From: a virus
DNA length: 48,278 nt
Strand: one strand, 5' to 3'
IMG/VR virus record: IMGVR_UViG_3300042367_000484
Location: 1-48,278 of that record
The notes beneath the pieces are model-generated. The model worked only from the letters and a program-made list of their open reading frames with translations, ran no database searches and was not told where the DNA came from. Numbering within the stretch: the first letter of the stretch is position 1; every line of letters starts with the position of its first letter. The position numbers and the translations under genes are program-made. Shown piece after piece: positions 1 through 7,991 of this stretch.

Positions 1-917
1 GTAGAGCCACCATATTTACGTCGTTTACCACCCTTAGAAAAAACCATCAGGTGAAGTTGACGACGACTAATAGGAGGACGTTTGATGACAGCAAAGGGAG
101 CGTTTGTTACTTTAACAGAACCTTTCCAATCATGTCCATGTCCATTATAAGTATGGAATGGCAAATAATTTAAAAATTGAAAACAGGCAAGAGCAATTCC
201 ATCGTTAGCATGACTTTCTGGTGATTGTTCTGCTTTATTTTTAGACTTTTCTAGTCGCAAATGTTTTCTGAGATTAGAGGTTTGCCAACCAAAGCGAGTA
301 TGGACTGTTGCAAACTGAGACAGTTGCTCAATAGCCCATTTCTGTCCAACCATAACTGGCGAGAAACCTTTTCCAAACTTAGCTCCTTTCCTACCCGAAG
401 TTAAATCAACATCGGCTTTAACGTACTCAAAGTAAATATCAGAAATAGGATAGATTCTGGCTAATTCAGAAACAACTCTTAATTCGAGTTGACGATTAGC
501 TCTGATTGAGGGAGCCAACTTAGCTTTTCTTCTGTTGGAGAATCGTTTTTGACGATGCGCCCGTGACTTAAAAGGAATGTGGCGGTTGATACGCCGTCCC
601 CTTCTACCCCGTCGCATTAATCGCCGATTATCCATGCGTTCTCTTACTCGCTTAAAGGGAAGTTCTAAGTGAGCTTTCCAGAGAGTGAAAAGAGAGGATT
701 GAACGCCAATTCCAGAGAATAATTTACCCGGGTCAATACCAATGGCAATCGGTTGGGTTTTACTATCGGAAGGCTCGGTGATTAACTGGACATAGAAAAT
801 ATCTAAGTCGTTGAATTTACCGATAGCTTTTCCTTCCTTAATCCACCGTCTGGCCCGACTGGGTTTGGTGGGCATTAACGGCTTTCCGTCTTTTGAGATA
901 ACAGGAACTCTTGGCAT
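1..917 (-). CDS. isrB: IsrB-type RuvC nuclease, OrfB relative without HNH (C-terminus outside window)
   Basis: An open frame of 305 codons runs from an ATG at 917 off the left edge. The N-terminus carries the PLMP motif (residues 13-16) followed by a KPSRARRW stretch, as in IscB/IsrB. RuvC-I is AIGIDPG (catalytic D62). An arginine-rich bridge helix lies at about 98-131. RuvC-II is YFEYVK (E164) and RuvC-III is SHANDG (H236, D239). Only about 70 residues separate RuvC-II and RuvC-III and no HNH module lies between them, so this is IsrB rather than IscB. Known IsrB proteins are RNA-guided nickases that use an omega RNA encoded just upstream, and a structured RNA lies there (918-1100). The element end is at the adjacent repeat array. 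Cyanobacterial transposons commonly carry this family. Confidence 0.88.
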   Translation of the reverse strand, partial: MPRVPVISKDGKPLMPTKPSRARRWIKEGKAIGKFNDLDIFYVQLITEPSDSKTQPIAIGIDPGKLFSGIGVQSSLFTLWKAHLELPFKRVRERMDNRRLMRRGRRGRRINRHIPFKSRAHRQKRFSNRRKAKLAPSIRANRQLELRVVSELARIYPISDIYFEYVKADVDLTSGRKGAKFGKGFSPVMVGQKWAIEQLSQFATVHTRFGWQTSNLRKHLRLEKSKNKAEQSPESHANDGIALACFQFLNYLPFHTYNGHGHDWKGSVKVTNAPFAVIKRPPISRRQLHLMVFSKGGKRRKYGGS

Positions 918-1130
918 AGGAGATAATCCTTAAGAGTAAAGTTAAAGTCCCTTCCCGCAACACAATCAAGATGTCTTGTCTAACAACGTCTCACCAATAA
1001 AGCTTAGAGAGAATCCGAACTAGGGAAGTATTCGGAAGTCTGTGCCAGATTGTGTCTCGATGCGGTAGTCTCTACTTGCGTCGCCTAAATTGGTCTAGGC
1101 AAGCCCTACCCTAAAAAGGACGGGGTTAGT
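918..1130 (-). ncRNA. omega RNA (HEARO-like) of the IsrB element
   Basis: The leader upstream of isrB folds well. Local hairpins pair 1083-1087 with 1096-1100, 1065-1068 with 1072-1075, 1015-1019 with 1031-1035, and 976-979 with 983-986. A long-range 8-bp stem pairs 1048-1055 with 960-967. A six-base pseudoknot is possible between 1023-1028 (loop of a hairpin) and 951-956, just before the ORF. This arrangement, next to an IscB/IsrB start codon, matches HEARO/omega RNA. In this family the guide is the 5'-terminal segment, taken from DNA flanking the element, so it would lie near 1101-1130, which is repeat-array sequence. The exact 5' end is inferred. Confidence 0.75.
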
Positions 1131-1473
1131 GACACTCCAGATATAGGGTAGGGTTAGTGACCTAGCCTTGCCTCTATAGCTTTTATTTGATCCGTAACTT
1201 CCAGATATAGGGTAGGGTTAGTAACAGATTTTGCTCCTGTCCTTTTAGGGTAGGGTTAGTGACTGGCAATATTAGCTTTTAGGGTGGGGTTAGTGACATT
1301 TACTCCTGCCTTTTAGGGTGGGGTTAATGATCTCCCGTTCCCGGAAAATGTAGAAAAAGGAGGTTAGTGATTCCCAGATATAGGGTAGGGTTAGTGACTC
1401 TTTACCACTTCTAGATATAGGATAGGGTTAGTGACAATTTTTGCTCCTGCCCTTTTAGGGTAGGGTTAGTGAC
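1118..1473 (+). repeat. Array of about ten 18-bp iteron-like repeats
   Basis: The unit is TAGGGTAGGGTTAGTGAC. Copies start near 1118 (degenerate), 1144, 1208, 1246, 1280, 1314, 1354 (degenerate), 1381, 1418 and 1456. Copies at 1144, 1246, 1381 and 1456 are exact; the others differ at one to several positions. Spacing is mostly 27-40 bp with one 64-bp step. Units are preceded either by an AGATA motif or by a CTCCTGCCCTTTT-like motif. A partial inverted copy lies at 1107-1119, at the edge of the IsrB RNA. Paired GGGTAGGG runs could form G-quadruplexes on the plus strand. The last copy ends just before the stop codon of the next gene. Iterons, a regulator-binding array or a recombination site are all possible. 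Confidence 0.8.
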
Positions 1474-1475
1474 AC

Positions 1476-2561
1476 TTAAGTCTGAATTTCGAAGCTTTCG
1501 GGATCTATGCCTTTATTGAATTCGATTACAGCTTCGCGGGCTGAAGTGTGCGCGGGATCAACACGTACTGCATGATAATGATTAGTGCTAGGGCAGCGCA
1601 TGGTTAGAATATGCGCGTCCTCGCCACCGAAGTCACCGCGGATAATGTGTAATTCATACTCATTACCGTCACCTACGTAGCTAGTAGTATTATAGGTGCT
1701 AATGATCTCACTATCCAAGCGCGATAAAATATTCTCGTAGCCCAACGCCTCAATGAGGATACGGCGGTGCTCAGAGTTCATGCCCTTCTCATCATCGAGT
1801 AACCACTTGGGATCCCAGGTGGAGCTATGACACTGCATGAAGGACGGTAACGGGGTACCGTGCCATAACCACAATTCAACGCCATCAGAGAACTTAATCG
1901 CGGGCCCACCATCACAATGAATATCGCCGTCCAGTGTATAATGTACCTTGGGCCGCTCACATACAATACATAACTCCTCATAGGTGTATACCCACGATAA
2001 GTTCTCAGCAATGAGCATATACTTATCGTAATCCTCCATAGTCACGCCGAGTACCTCGACGCTGAAGTTAGCGAATGCAGCGAAGCTCATACGACACTCG
2101 TAAGAGAAGTGACCATTAGCAATATAATTGCTACACTCTTTATCCTTAATAGGATCAATGGGGCCCCGCTCTGCAACGTAAGCATCGACGAGTTCCTGGA
2201 GTACAGCCTCGTTCTTAGGAGTAGCGGGCTTACGCTTAAAGAACTCCTTGATTAATGTGAGTTCAGTCTTAGTAAATTTAGTTTTAGTCTTCTTACCCTT
2301 AATAATACTCTGCTCTTCCTCCTCAGCTTTATTGAGAAGAGCAATAATACTAGCCGCCATGATGGGCGAGCTAGTGAAGATAGTACGCGGACAGTCGAGA
2401 TCTCCTAAGTCACAGTGTTTCTTGAGTAGGGCATATAGTTCAGTAACTGCCTGGCGGGCTAGGGCCTTATCAAAGGGGCGATCCACCATACGGATCCAAC
2501 GCTCCTTGTAGGTAGGGATTAGCTTTTCATGTTCTGGAGTTAATTCAAGATAGGTAGACAT
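1476..2561 (-). CDS. DUF6745-type protein
   Basis: This 361-residue protein has the pattern of the DUF6745 family: a CERP motif followed by a HYTLDGDIHCDGGPAIKFSDG-like stretch and an LWLWHGTPLP segment, then a conserved tail in which an EALGYENIL-like helix precedes a short beta-rich region ending with a SAREAVIEF helix. The biochemical function of the family is unknown to me. It is preceded on the same strand by a small protein with an EVTGHKH motif (2646-3020), a pairing I recall from bacterial genomes. A terminator-like hairpin separates the two. The initiating ATG has no strong Shine-Dalgarno. The 3' end touches the repeat array. Confidence 0.7.
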   Translation of the reverse strand: MSTYLELTPEHEKLIPTYKERWIRMVDRPFDKALARQAVTELYALLKKHCDLGDLDCPRTIFTSSPIMAASIIALLNKAEEEEQSIIKGKKTKTKFTKTELTLIKEFFKRKPATPKNEAVLQELVDAYVAERGPIDPIKDKECSNYIANGHFSYECRMSFAAFANFSVEVLGVTMEDYDKYMLIAENLSWVYTYEELCIVCERPKVHYTLDGDIHCDGGPAIKFSDGVELWLWHGTPLPSFMQCHSSTWDPKWLLDDEKGMNSEHRRILIEALGYENILSRLDSEIISTYNTTSYVGDGNEYELHIIRGDFGGEDAHILTMRCPSTNHYHAVRVDPAHTSAREAVIEFNKGIDPESFEIQT

Positions 2562-2593
2562 TTTCTTATGCTCTGTAGTTAATGGTCTATAAA

Positions 2594-2620
2594 CAATAAA
2601 AGGCCAGCACTAGGCCGGCC
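2594..2620 (-). terminator. Rho-independent terminator
   Basis: On the minus strand a 7-bp stem (2614-2620 with 2602-2608, one G-U pair) with a 5-base loop is followed by TTTTATTGTTT. It lies between the small EVTGHKH gene and the DUF6745 gene. Confidence 0.75.
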
Positions 2621-2645
2621 ACGGTAGAGGTTGCAGAAATTAATA

Positions 2646-3020
2646 CTAGTCAGCTACAGAGCGAAAACCAGAAGGAGTATACTCTTGCTGAATGCCGATT
2701 TCGTAGAGCCCCCGCTTAAAGATAATGGGACCGTGTTCTTCGTGCTGAAGACGGGCCGTACTAGCATTTACGCGGAGGTACAGAGTACCACTGTCATCAA
2801 TACGGAAGAGTTCAGCAGCCTTATGTTCACCAATGATTGCATTGTTAGTGTCTGTTTCAATAGGAACAACCTGATGTTTATGGCCAGTGACTTCACCGTA
2901 TGCTAAGACAGTATTATCAATACGAGTAGCTTTCGATAAGTCGATGCTGTCTTCTGAAATACGTCTGATAAGTACGTCACCTTGACGAGCGAATTTATTG
3001 AAAGTAGGAATAGTAGACAT
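2646..3020 (-). CDS. Small conserved protein with EVTGHKH motif
   Basis: A 124-residue protein. An N-terminal FARQGDVLIRR strand is followed by LAYGEVTGHKHQV near residues 40-52, a LYLRVNASTARLQHEEHGPI stretch near 80-100, and a C-terminal YEIGIQQEYTPSGFRSVAD. I recognise this as the small partner often encoded beside DUF6745 proteins; its function is not known to me. The conserved histidines (GHKH, HEEH) could bind metal, but that is inference. The gene is followed by a clear terminator. Confidence 0.65.
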   Translation of the reverse strand: MSTIPTFNKFARQGDVLIRRISEDSIDLSKATRIDNTVLAYGEVTGHKHQVVPIETDTNNAIIGEHKAAELFRIDDSGTLYLRVNASTARLQHEEHGPIIFKRGLYEIGIQQEYTPSGFRSVAD

Positions 3021-3091
3021 TGATTATAACTCCGAGAATTTACTGACCCCACGGACTGGGGATATTGACATTAACCTAGTTTTTGATTAAA

Positions 3092-3113
3092 CCGGGTTGA
3101 CTAGAAACCCAGG
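3092..3113 (-). terminator. Weak terminator-like hairpin after the clamp gene
   Basis: On the minus strand GGGTT pairs with AACCC around a TCTAGTC loop, just after the stop codon of the 3117-4214 gene, followed by a modestly T-rich GGTTTAATC. The uridine tract is poor, so termination is uncertain. Confidence 0.35.
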
Positions 3114-3116
3114 CTG

Positions 3117-4214
3117 TTACCTTACTACGGTAACATTCTCAGTGAGTAGAGCCCTAGTAGATAAACTATTAACCTCCTTCTCTAGGAGAAGTATAGATAT
3201 AGTCTTATCTCCTATTATAAAGGCTCTAACAGTAAGTTGGATAGGTCCCTCCCCTCGTAGGACTGTTGTAAGATCACAGGCCCGCAGATTAATAGAGGCC
3301 TCACCAGTAATAGTGCACGGTATAGAAGCGGGCTCCTCTGCACCCTGCACTAATAGATTATTATTAGTGAAGTGCAGTTGTATAGCCTGCCCCACACTGG
3401 CTCCTGTACTCTGCCAATTGATAGCGCCCAATAGTAATCGAGTATCAACTGTAGTTGATGCACGGAACTCAGCATCAGGTGCTCTATCGAAGTGGGGTAT
3501 CTTATCTGCTTCCTTACCGGTGAGTATAGTGAGGGAGCCCCGCGCGCTATCTAATATTAGTCGACGAGGAGTGCGGCCTACTGATAAGGTGAGGGGACTC
3601 TCTAGATAAGATACTAATTGAAGCTGACGGGAGGTCAGGTTAGCAGACCAACGAGCAATTGGGTTATCAGCCCACGATACCTGTACATAGGCACTAGCTG
3701 CTACACGACGGGTAAGAGAACAGCCATCAGGTGTGATATCCAGACGTATGTGATTCTCCTTACTCTTATAGTCAGTTATGAGACGCATAGCCCCGGCTAT
3801 CAGATTACTCTCTAGTATGCCCTCACTCTCTAGTACCACAGGAGTAGCAGGGGAGCCACTATAGATAGGAGTAGAGTTAGTACCATACACACCTAGTCTA
3901 TAGACTATCTTATCCTCTTCTATATCAATAACAAGCGAGGTAGGTGTACCCATACGACAAGTTAGATTAAGGAGGGGCCCGCCAGGTACTAGGATATCTG
4001 CATCATCTGCCTGCACTGGTAGTTTGAGTACTAGGCTATGAGAGCCCAGGTGATTACCACTCAGTTGCATTTGTCCTTTACTTATAGTCATACGCACACA
4101 AGATGCGTCAACTCGCGGGCTGTCTTTATCTAGGCAGGACACTACTGCCTTTAATGCAGCTACGTACTGAGGTACATTAATTTGGGCTACCGATACTGTC
4201 ATTGCCGTCGTCAT
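3117..4214 (-). CDS. Probable DNA polymerase sliding clamp (DnaN-like)
   Basis: A 365-residue protein, the normal length of a bacterial beta clamp (about 366). It is strand-rich with no catalytic motifs. The C-terminal third follows the clamp domain III pattern: a LLGAINWQ helix, then GQAIQLHFTNNNLLVQGAE, then an SINLRACDLTTVLRG helix and IQLTVRAF strands. The gene sits directly downstream of the split polymerase genes and overlaps the preceding ORF by about 38 bases, so translation is probably coupled. ATG at 4202 is an alternative start. Similarity is by fold pattern rather than strong motifs. Confidence 0.6.
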   Translation of the reverse strand: MTTAMTVSVAQINVPQYVAALKAVVSCLDKDSPRVDASCVRMTISKGQMQLSGNHLGSHSLVLKLPVQADDADILVPGGPLLNLTCRMGTPTSLVIDIEEDKIVYRLGVYGTNSTPIYSGSPATPVVLESEGILESNLIAGAMRLITDYKSKENHIRLDITPDGCSLTRRVAASAYVQVSWADNPIARWSANLTSRQLQLVSYLESPLTLSVGRTPRRLILDSARGSLTILTGKEADKIPHFDRAPDAEFRASTTVDTRLLLGAINWQSTGASVGQAIQLHFTNNNLLVQGAEEPASIPCTITGEASINLRACDLTTVLRGEGPIQLTVRAFIIGDKTISILLLEKEVNSLSTRALLTENVTVVR

Positions 4215-4743
4215 CAGGATCTATATTGAATGAAGAGAAGTCCATGATATCCATATTATCACCGTCGAGGGTAATGCCCTGATTGATTAGAGCTTCTATG
4301 GCCTCTCTTCTCTTATCCTTTGCGTAGCTTTCAGTATAGCTATTGAGTATATGCACAGCACGCCACACTCGACTTAGGAACTTATCCATCTTCTCCTTAT
4401 TTAACGTAGCGTAGTTAAAGGCGGCCCTGTACTCTAACACTATAGCTGCATCATTTGGGTCATGTTTTGTATAAGCATAGAGATAACCAAAGTCCAGCAC
4501 TAGGGCCATATGGTCAGACATAACCAACATATCCACATGACTCATTGGGTTAAACTGTACCCATTCGTAACGAAACTCACCTATACCGGTATCACCTACG
4601 ATATCCAGATAACTCCTATCATTAATGGCTACCTGCTGAGCAAAATCGTCTGTTAGTGGGAAGTTACTTAATGAAGCCTCGATGGCCTTCATGGGGTTAT
4701 ATAGCCCCAGTAATCGTAATATTTTATCCATTAATGTGACCAA
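4177..4743 (-). CDS. Hypothetical protein between polymerase and clamp
   Basis: I do not recognise this 188-residue protein. It has a mainly helical middle and a strongly acidic C-terminal tail with several DDD/DGD runs (about residues 155-188), as in some DNA mimics or protein-docking tails. It overlaps the polymerase gene by 13 bases and the clamp gene by 38, so it is translated within the replication operon. A role in replication is inferred only from position. Confidence 0.7.
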   Translation of the reverse strand: MVTLMDKILRLLGLYNPMKAIEASLSNFPLTDDFAQQVAINDRSYLDIVGDTGIGEFRYEWVQFNPMSHVDMLVMSDHMALVLDFGYLYAYTKHDPNDAAIVLEYRAAFNYATLNKEKMDKFLSRVWRAVHILNSYTESYAKDKRREAIEALINQGITLDGDNMDIMDFSSFNIDPDDDGNDSIGSPN

Positions 4744-5693
4744 TAGCGATGTATATTTGGCTTAGCCCGGCATGGTATATCGGAGCCCAGCACATCCCTA
4801 AGTATATAGTTACCTGCGCTCTCCATCTGATGTAATGCAGCAGCGGCGTAACGTTGTGCCAGCATAAACTCATCGAGCTGCGGACCAGTATAGTAGTCCT
4901 GATCCAGGATAGGTACTACTCGAGAGTTATCTACTTGCCATGCCACATAGCCCGGCACTAGTAGATTAATTTCATCGTGAGTAGCGTTGATAATACTAGC
5001 CCGCCGTTCTCCTGCATCTATAGTCTCTATAGCCTGCCTTACTCGCGGTAGTGAGATCTTCAGCATCTCACTACCTGAGCTCTGGATAACAGAATTAACT
5101 GCCTTTCGCCGCGTAGTACTCTTACCAGCTATACCCTTAGCATTATCCTCATTGACATTGATGAAGCGGCCCATAGCGCTACGAACCCATCGAGTACGGG
5201 AACATAGGCTCCCCGTAATCTCAATCCAGGTATAGAGGCCATGGAAACCTGTGAAGTATTGCTTGAGTAGACGACCTGCCTCCTTGTCATCACAGTTGAG
5301 GTCTGCTGCTAAACTACTAGCGCTACCACCATATATCACCTTGAAGTTCATAATCTTACCCTTCTTTCGCCAGGGTGAGATGACAGGATCATCTGCACTC
5401 ACAGTCCAGGGCTCGTTTACCATGCGCCATTCTATATCCTTATTCAGGAACGTACTAGCGACTAGGTGCTGATCTACCTTGGGGTCAGTATAGGCTAGAC
5501 CCTCAGGCGATAGAGGGAGGGGGCGTATACCTCTATGATACTCATCTTCGAGTACGTAAATCTCTGTAATAGCAGAATCCTTACTGAAGGCCCCCGCCAA
5601 TCTTAATTCTTGACTCGAGAAGTCTACGCTTACCCATGCATAGCCTGGTGGGGCCTGCAGAGCAAAGCGACTATTCATCTTTATTTTCGTCAT
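4731..5693 (-). CDS. polA: DNA polymerase I family, palm/fingers half
   Basis: A 320-residue protein with the three family A motifs: motif A VDFSSQELR (D24), motif B RKKGKIMNFKVIYGG (R109, K113, Y121) and motif C ATHDEINL (H239, D240, E241), plus VNSVIQSSGSEMLK near 199-212, the usual helix before motif C. It lacks the exonuclease and thumb, which are encoded by the separate upstream ORF 5810-7084. The break falls between the TGR motif and motif A. Both halves have intact frames, so this is probably a two-subunit replicative polymerase. A 50-codon ORF spans the junction. The start MTKIKMNSRF directly precedes the conserved entry to motif A. Confidence 0.93.
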   Translation of the reverse strand: MTKIKMNSRFALQAPPGYAWVSVDFSSQELRLAGAFSKDSAITEIYVLEDEYHRGIRPLPLSPEGLAYTDPKVDQHLVASTFLNKDIEWRMVNEPWTVSADDPVISPWRKKGKIMNFKVIYGGSASSLAADLNCDDKEAGRLLKQYFTGFHGLYTWIEITGSLCSRTRWVRSAMGRFINVNEDNAKGIAGKSTTRRKAVNSVIQSSGSEMLKISLPRVRQAIETIDAGERRASIINATHDEINLLVPGYVAWQVDNSRVVPILDQDYYTGPQLDEFMLAQRYAAAALHQMESAGNYILRDVLGSDIPCRAKPNIHRYWSH

Positions 5694-5823
5694 GTCTATA
5701 TTGACTGAGGTCTATTACTCTAACCCTACCAGTATTAACATCATATAATAATGCCGTATCCTTCTCAGAGGGATAACGGTTGGCTAGTATACCGCGTAAT
5801 CGTTTACTACTAATTGTCTTCAA
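5671..5823 (-). CDS. Tiny ORF spanning the polymerase junction (TTG start)
   Basis: Between the two polymerase halves a third frame stays open for 50 codons and overlaps both neighbours. A TTG at 5823 lies about eight bases after a strong AGAGGAGGATAG ribosome-binding site inside the end of the exonuclease half. The product begins MKTISSKRLRG, continues through LLYDVNTGRVRVIDLSQY and ends HDENKDE, with no internal stop and a believable composition. It could be a small accessory protein or a remnant of an insertion that split the polymerase. I do not recognise it. Confidence 0.55.
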   Translation of the reverse strand: MKTISSKRLRGILANRYPSEKDTALLYDVNTGRVRVIDLSQYRHDENKDE

Positions 5824-7084
5824 ACAAACTATCCTCCTCTATATCTACCATCAGCTCAACATTACTAATCTGCTGTGCATTGAATTTATTAGTATCTCCG
5901 CTACTAGAACTACTCATACGGCCTGTACTGGTGCCGATGGTCTGGTAACGGGCGTGGACATTACCTGTGCGCGGGTTAATCAGGGCCGCCCAGTTAGTAC
6001 TAACCATCTTGGTCAGCTTCTTATATCGCAGTAGATCTGATATAACCTGAATACCCAGGTCGCGTATACCCTCTTCACTAGTAGCGCCATCCTCGTCATC
6101 CTCGCTATCTAGTTCTCGCAGCACTGTTTCTAGTGTCTTCTGCTGCAGGTTATCTAGCTCAACGGGTAGGAGCTTCTGGATACGACTCACTAAGGCAGTG
6201 GGGTTGTTCAATAGGACCGTTATCTTATCAGGTACTACTAGAGTCACCTGAGGGGCCCCCGAGTTCCAATCGACTACCTGATCTACACTGAAGTCAAAGT
6301 GAGCACTCATACGCAGCTTATAATTATCTAGCTCTGATTGAGCTGTACTCAGAAAGCTACGCATGACATTCATGTTAATGGGCAATCCATTCCATTCCAT
6401 GCGCGCTATCTCCATAAAGGCAGCCTGGTCTATCTCTTCTACTTGGGGCATCTCATAGGTATAGAGTAATTCATTGCGTAGTAGAGTATAGGCCTCTAGC
6501 AGGAGGCTAGTGTAATTAGAATTACGAGGGGCCCCTACATCTAGAGCGGCGTACTGTAATTGAGCGGGTGTTAACTCACCTGACCAGTCACTACTAGCGA
6601 GTTCCTTATTCAGAGGAGTATCTAGTATATCACGTACTAGACTACCATAAGAATAGCCTCTAGTACGGCCCGCCTTGAATCCAGTAGCAGCGCCTATCTG
6701 CTGAAATAGCACCATAGCGCAGTATATATTATCAGGCCATACGCCCCACGTAGCTTGCGTTACTAGGGCTTCGAAGCGTGCGTTGAAACAGACCTTCCTG
6801 ACACTACTATCAAGCCATATGTCCCGTATCTCAGTGGGCCAGTCTAGAGCGCGGAGATCAATCACATACGGTATTGCATTACCAGGCCAGTTAATTTGTA
6901 GCAGGCGGGCTACTAACGTATGGGGATCTAGTGCACTAGCTTGGGGCCCCCATGTTTCTACATCTGCATAGGTTTCATAATCCATAGCAAGTAGAGGGCG
7001 GCCCTCTAGTTCTAATAGTAGTGCATCTAGCTCCTCTCGAGTAGTGATATACTCTAGGTCAATTAGATCAGTATTAACTCTCAT
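5810..7084 (-). CDS. polA: DNA polymerase I family, 3'-5' exonuclease and thumb half
   Basis: A 424-residue protein. A DEDDy exonuclease domain starts with LAMDYETYAD (D35, E37), continues with CFNARFEAL (about 100-107) and ends with LQYAALDVG (Y178, D182). A helical thumb follows, then the start of the polymerase domain, a GTSTGRMSSSSSG stretch and FNAQQI, the equivalent of the family's TGRLSS and NLQNIP. The frame then stops, and motifs A-C are in the next gene. Position E105 replaces the usual Asp of the Exo II motif. The gene abuts the dUTPase gene, whose end it overlaps by four bases. Confidence 0.9.
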   Translation of the reverse strand: MRVNTDLIDLEYITTREELDALLLELEGRPLLAMDYETYADVETWGPQASALDPHTLVARLLQINWPGNAIPYVIDLRALDWPTEIRDIWLDSSVRKVCFNARFEALVTQATWGVWPDNIYCAMVLFQQIGAATGFKAGRTRGYSYGSLVRDILDTPLNKELASSDWSGELTPAQLQYAALDVGAPRNSNYTSLLLEAYTLLRNELLYTYEMPQVEEIDQAAFMEIARMEWNGLPINMNVMRSFLSTAQSELDNYKLRMSAHFDFSVDQVVDWNSGAPQVTLVVPDKITVLLNNPTALVSRIQKLLPVELDNLQQKTLETVLRELDSEDDEDGATSEEGIRDLGIQVISDLLRYKKLTKMVSTNWAALINPRTGNVHARYQTIGTSTGRMSSSSSGDTNKFNAQQISNVELMVDIEEDSLFEDN

Positions 7085-7725
7085 ACACCACTCGAGCCGA
7101 AGCCGCGGGGGCCCCGCGCAGTAGCACCTAAGTCAACCTCATCTCGTACGAGATACTTAGATAAGTCCCCCATATCGGCTACCAGTTCGAATGTGAATTG
7201 GGCAATACGGGCTCCATCACCGAATAGGTGAACATCGTAACCTCTATTCTCTAGTAGCACTAGGATCTCCCCTACGTATGTCTCCATATCATCGAGGCCC
7301 GGCGTATTAGCTACACTAATACCATGCTTAGCTAATCCTGAGCGGGGCTGGATACGACCAATACGCACTAGGCGACCTATACCCATCTCCACTAACTTAT
7401 CCTGAGTTTCTTCAGGTAAACCAGGCGAGGTTACATAGAAACCTGTATGGATAGGGACAGATTGATCTGGCAGCAGGGCATAGAAGCCCTTCTCATCGAG
7501 TAGGCATGTCTCTAGTGCATCTTCTATATGGCCATGCTCTACGAGACTCCCATTAATGAATAGATCAGTATCAGACTTTAACAATTTCCGTAGTGATATA
7601 TTCTTCAGGAGACACTCAGCTACATACTTATGCTCTTCTGTGACGCGGGCCTTAAGATCATACCCACCATCCCGACTATTATTCTTAGTAGGGAGATAAC
7701 GGTCTGCGGTAACGAATGTTTTCAT
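7081..7725 (-). CDS. dut: dUTPase
   Basis: Hydrolyses dUTP to dUMP and pyrophosphate, keeping uracil out of phage DNA and feeding thymidylate synthesis. All five trimeric dUTPase motifs are visible: RDGGYDLKA (18-26), QPRSGLAKHG (126-135), VANTPGLDD (138-146), ARIAQFTFE (172-180) and the C-terminal arm ARGPRGFGSSG. At 214 residues it is longer than the usual 150 because of an insertion at about residues 33-110 between motifs 1 and 2. The start codon directly follows the T-run of a terminator hairpin and has no obvious Shine-Dalgarno. Confidence 0.92.
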   Translation of the reverse strand: MKTFVTADRYLPTKNNSRDGGYDLKARVTEEHKYVAECLLKNISLRKLLKSDTDLFINGSLVEHGHIEDALETCLLDEKGFYALLPDQSVPIHTGFYVTSPGLPEETQDKLVEMGIGRLVRIGRIQPRSGLAKHGISVANTPGLDDMETYVGEILVLLENRGYDVHLFGDGARIAQFTFELVADMGDLSKYLVRDEVDLGATARGPRGFGSSGV

Positions 7726-7751
7726 AAGAAAAAGACCTGTCTAGACAGGTC
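7726..7751 (-). terminator. Perfect palindromic terminator flush with the dUTPase start
   Basis: GACCTGTCTAGACAGGTC (7734-7751) is a perfect 18-bp palindrome. On the minus strand it is followed by TTTTTCTT, which runs straight into the dUTPase ATG at 7725. Confidence 0.75.
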
Positions 7752-7779
7752 AAGTAATAAGTAAGAATAAGGATTATAT

Positions 7780-7989
7780 CTAGTGTGAACTATCTCGATA
7801 TTTACCCATACCGAAGGCCCCCATGGAGCCTGCGGCGAGATCACGAAATATGTTCATCGCCATCTCGATACCCTGTGCCTGCTCTGGACTAATAGGACGA
7901 TAAGTACTAAAAACAGCAAGAAATAAAGAGCATGAAGCACAAATTAATGCTAGGTAGAATGCAAGAGCAGTATCAGAAATGCGAGGCAT
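7780..7989 (-). CDS. Small membrane protein
   Basis: A 69-residue protein. Residues 9-28 form one transmembrane segment (LAFYLALICASCSLFLAVF), followed by a polar linker, an amphipathic helix and a Gly-rich AAGSMGAFGMGKYR tail. The tail resembles the second, weaker hydrophobic segment of small holin-like proteins, but a holin role is speculative. It ends just before a strong terminator and starts two bases after the PhoH stop codon, so the two are probably cotranscribed. Confidence 0.6.
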   Translation of the reverse strand: MPRISDTALAFYLALICASCSLFLAVFSTYRPISPEQAQGIEMAMNIFRDLAAGSMGAFGMGKYRDSSH

Positions 7990-7991
7990 AG

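Noticed and set aside
1118-1473. CRISPR array
   Set aside because: Repeats are only 18 bp and spacing is irregular. The spacers share sequence with each other, and no cas genes are present.
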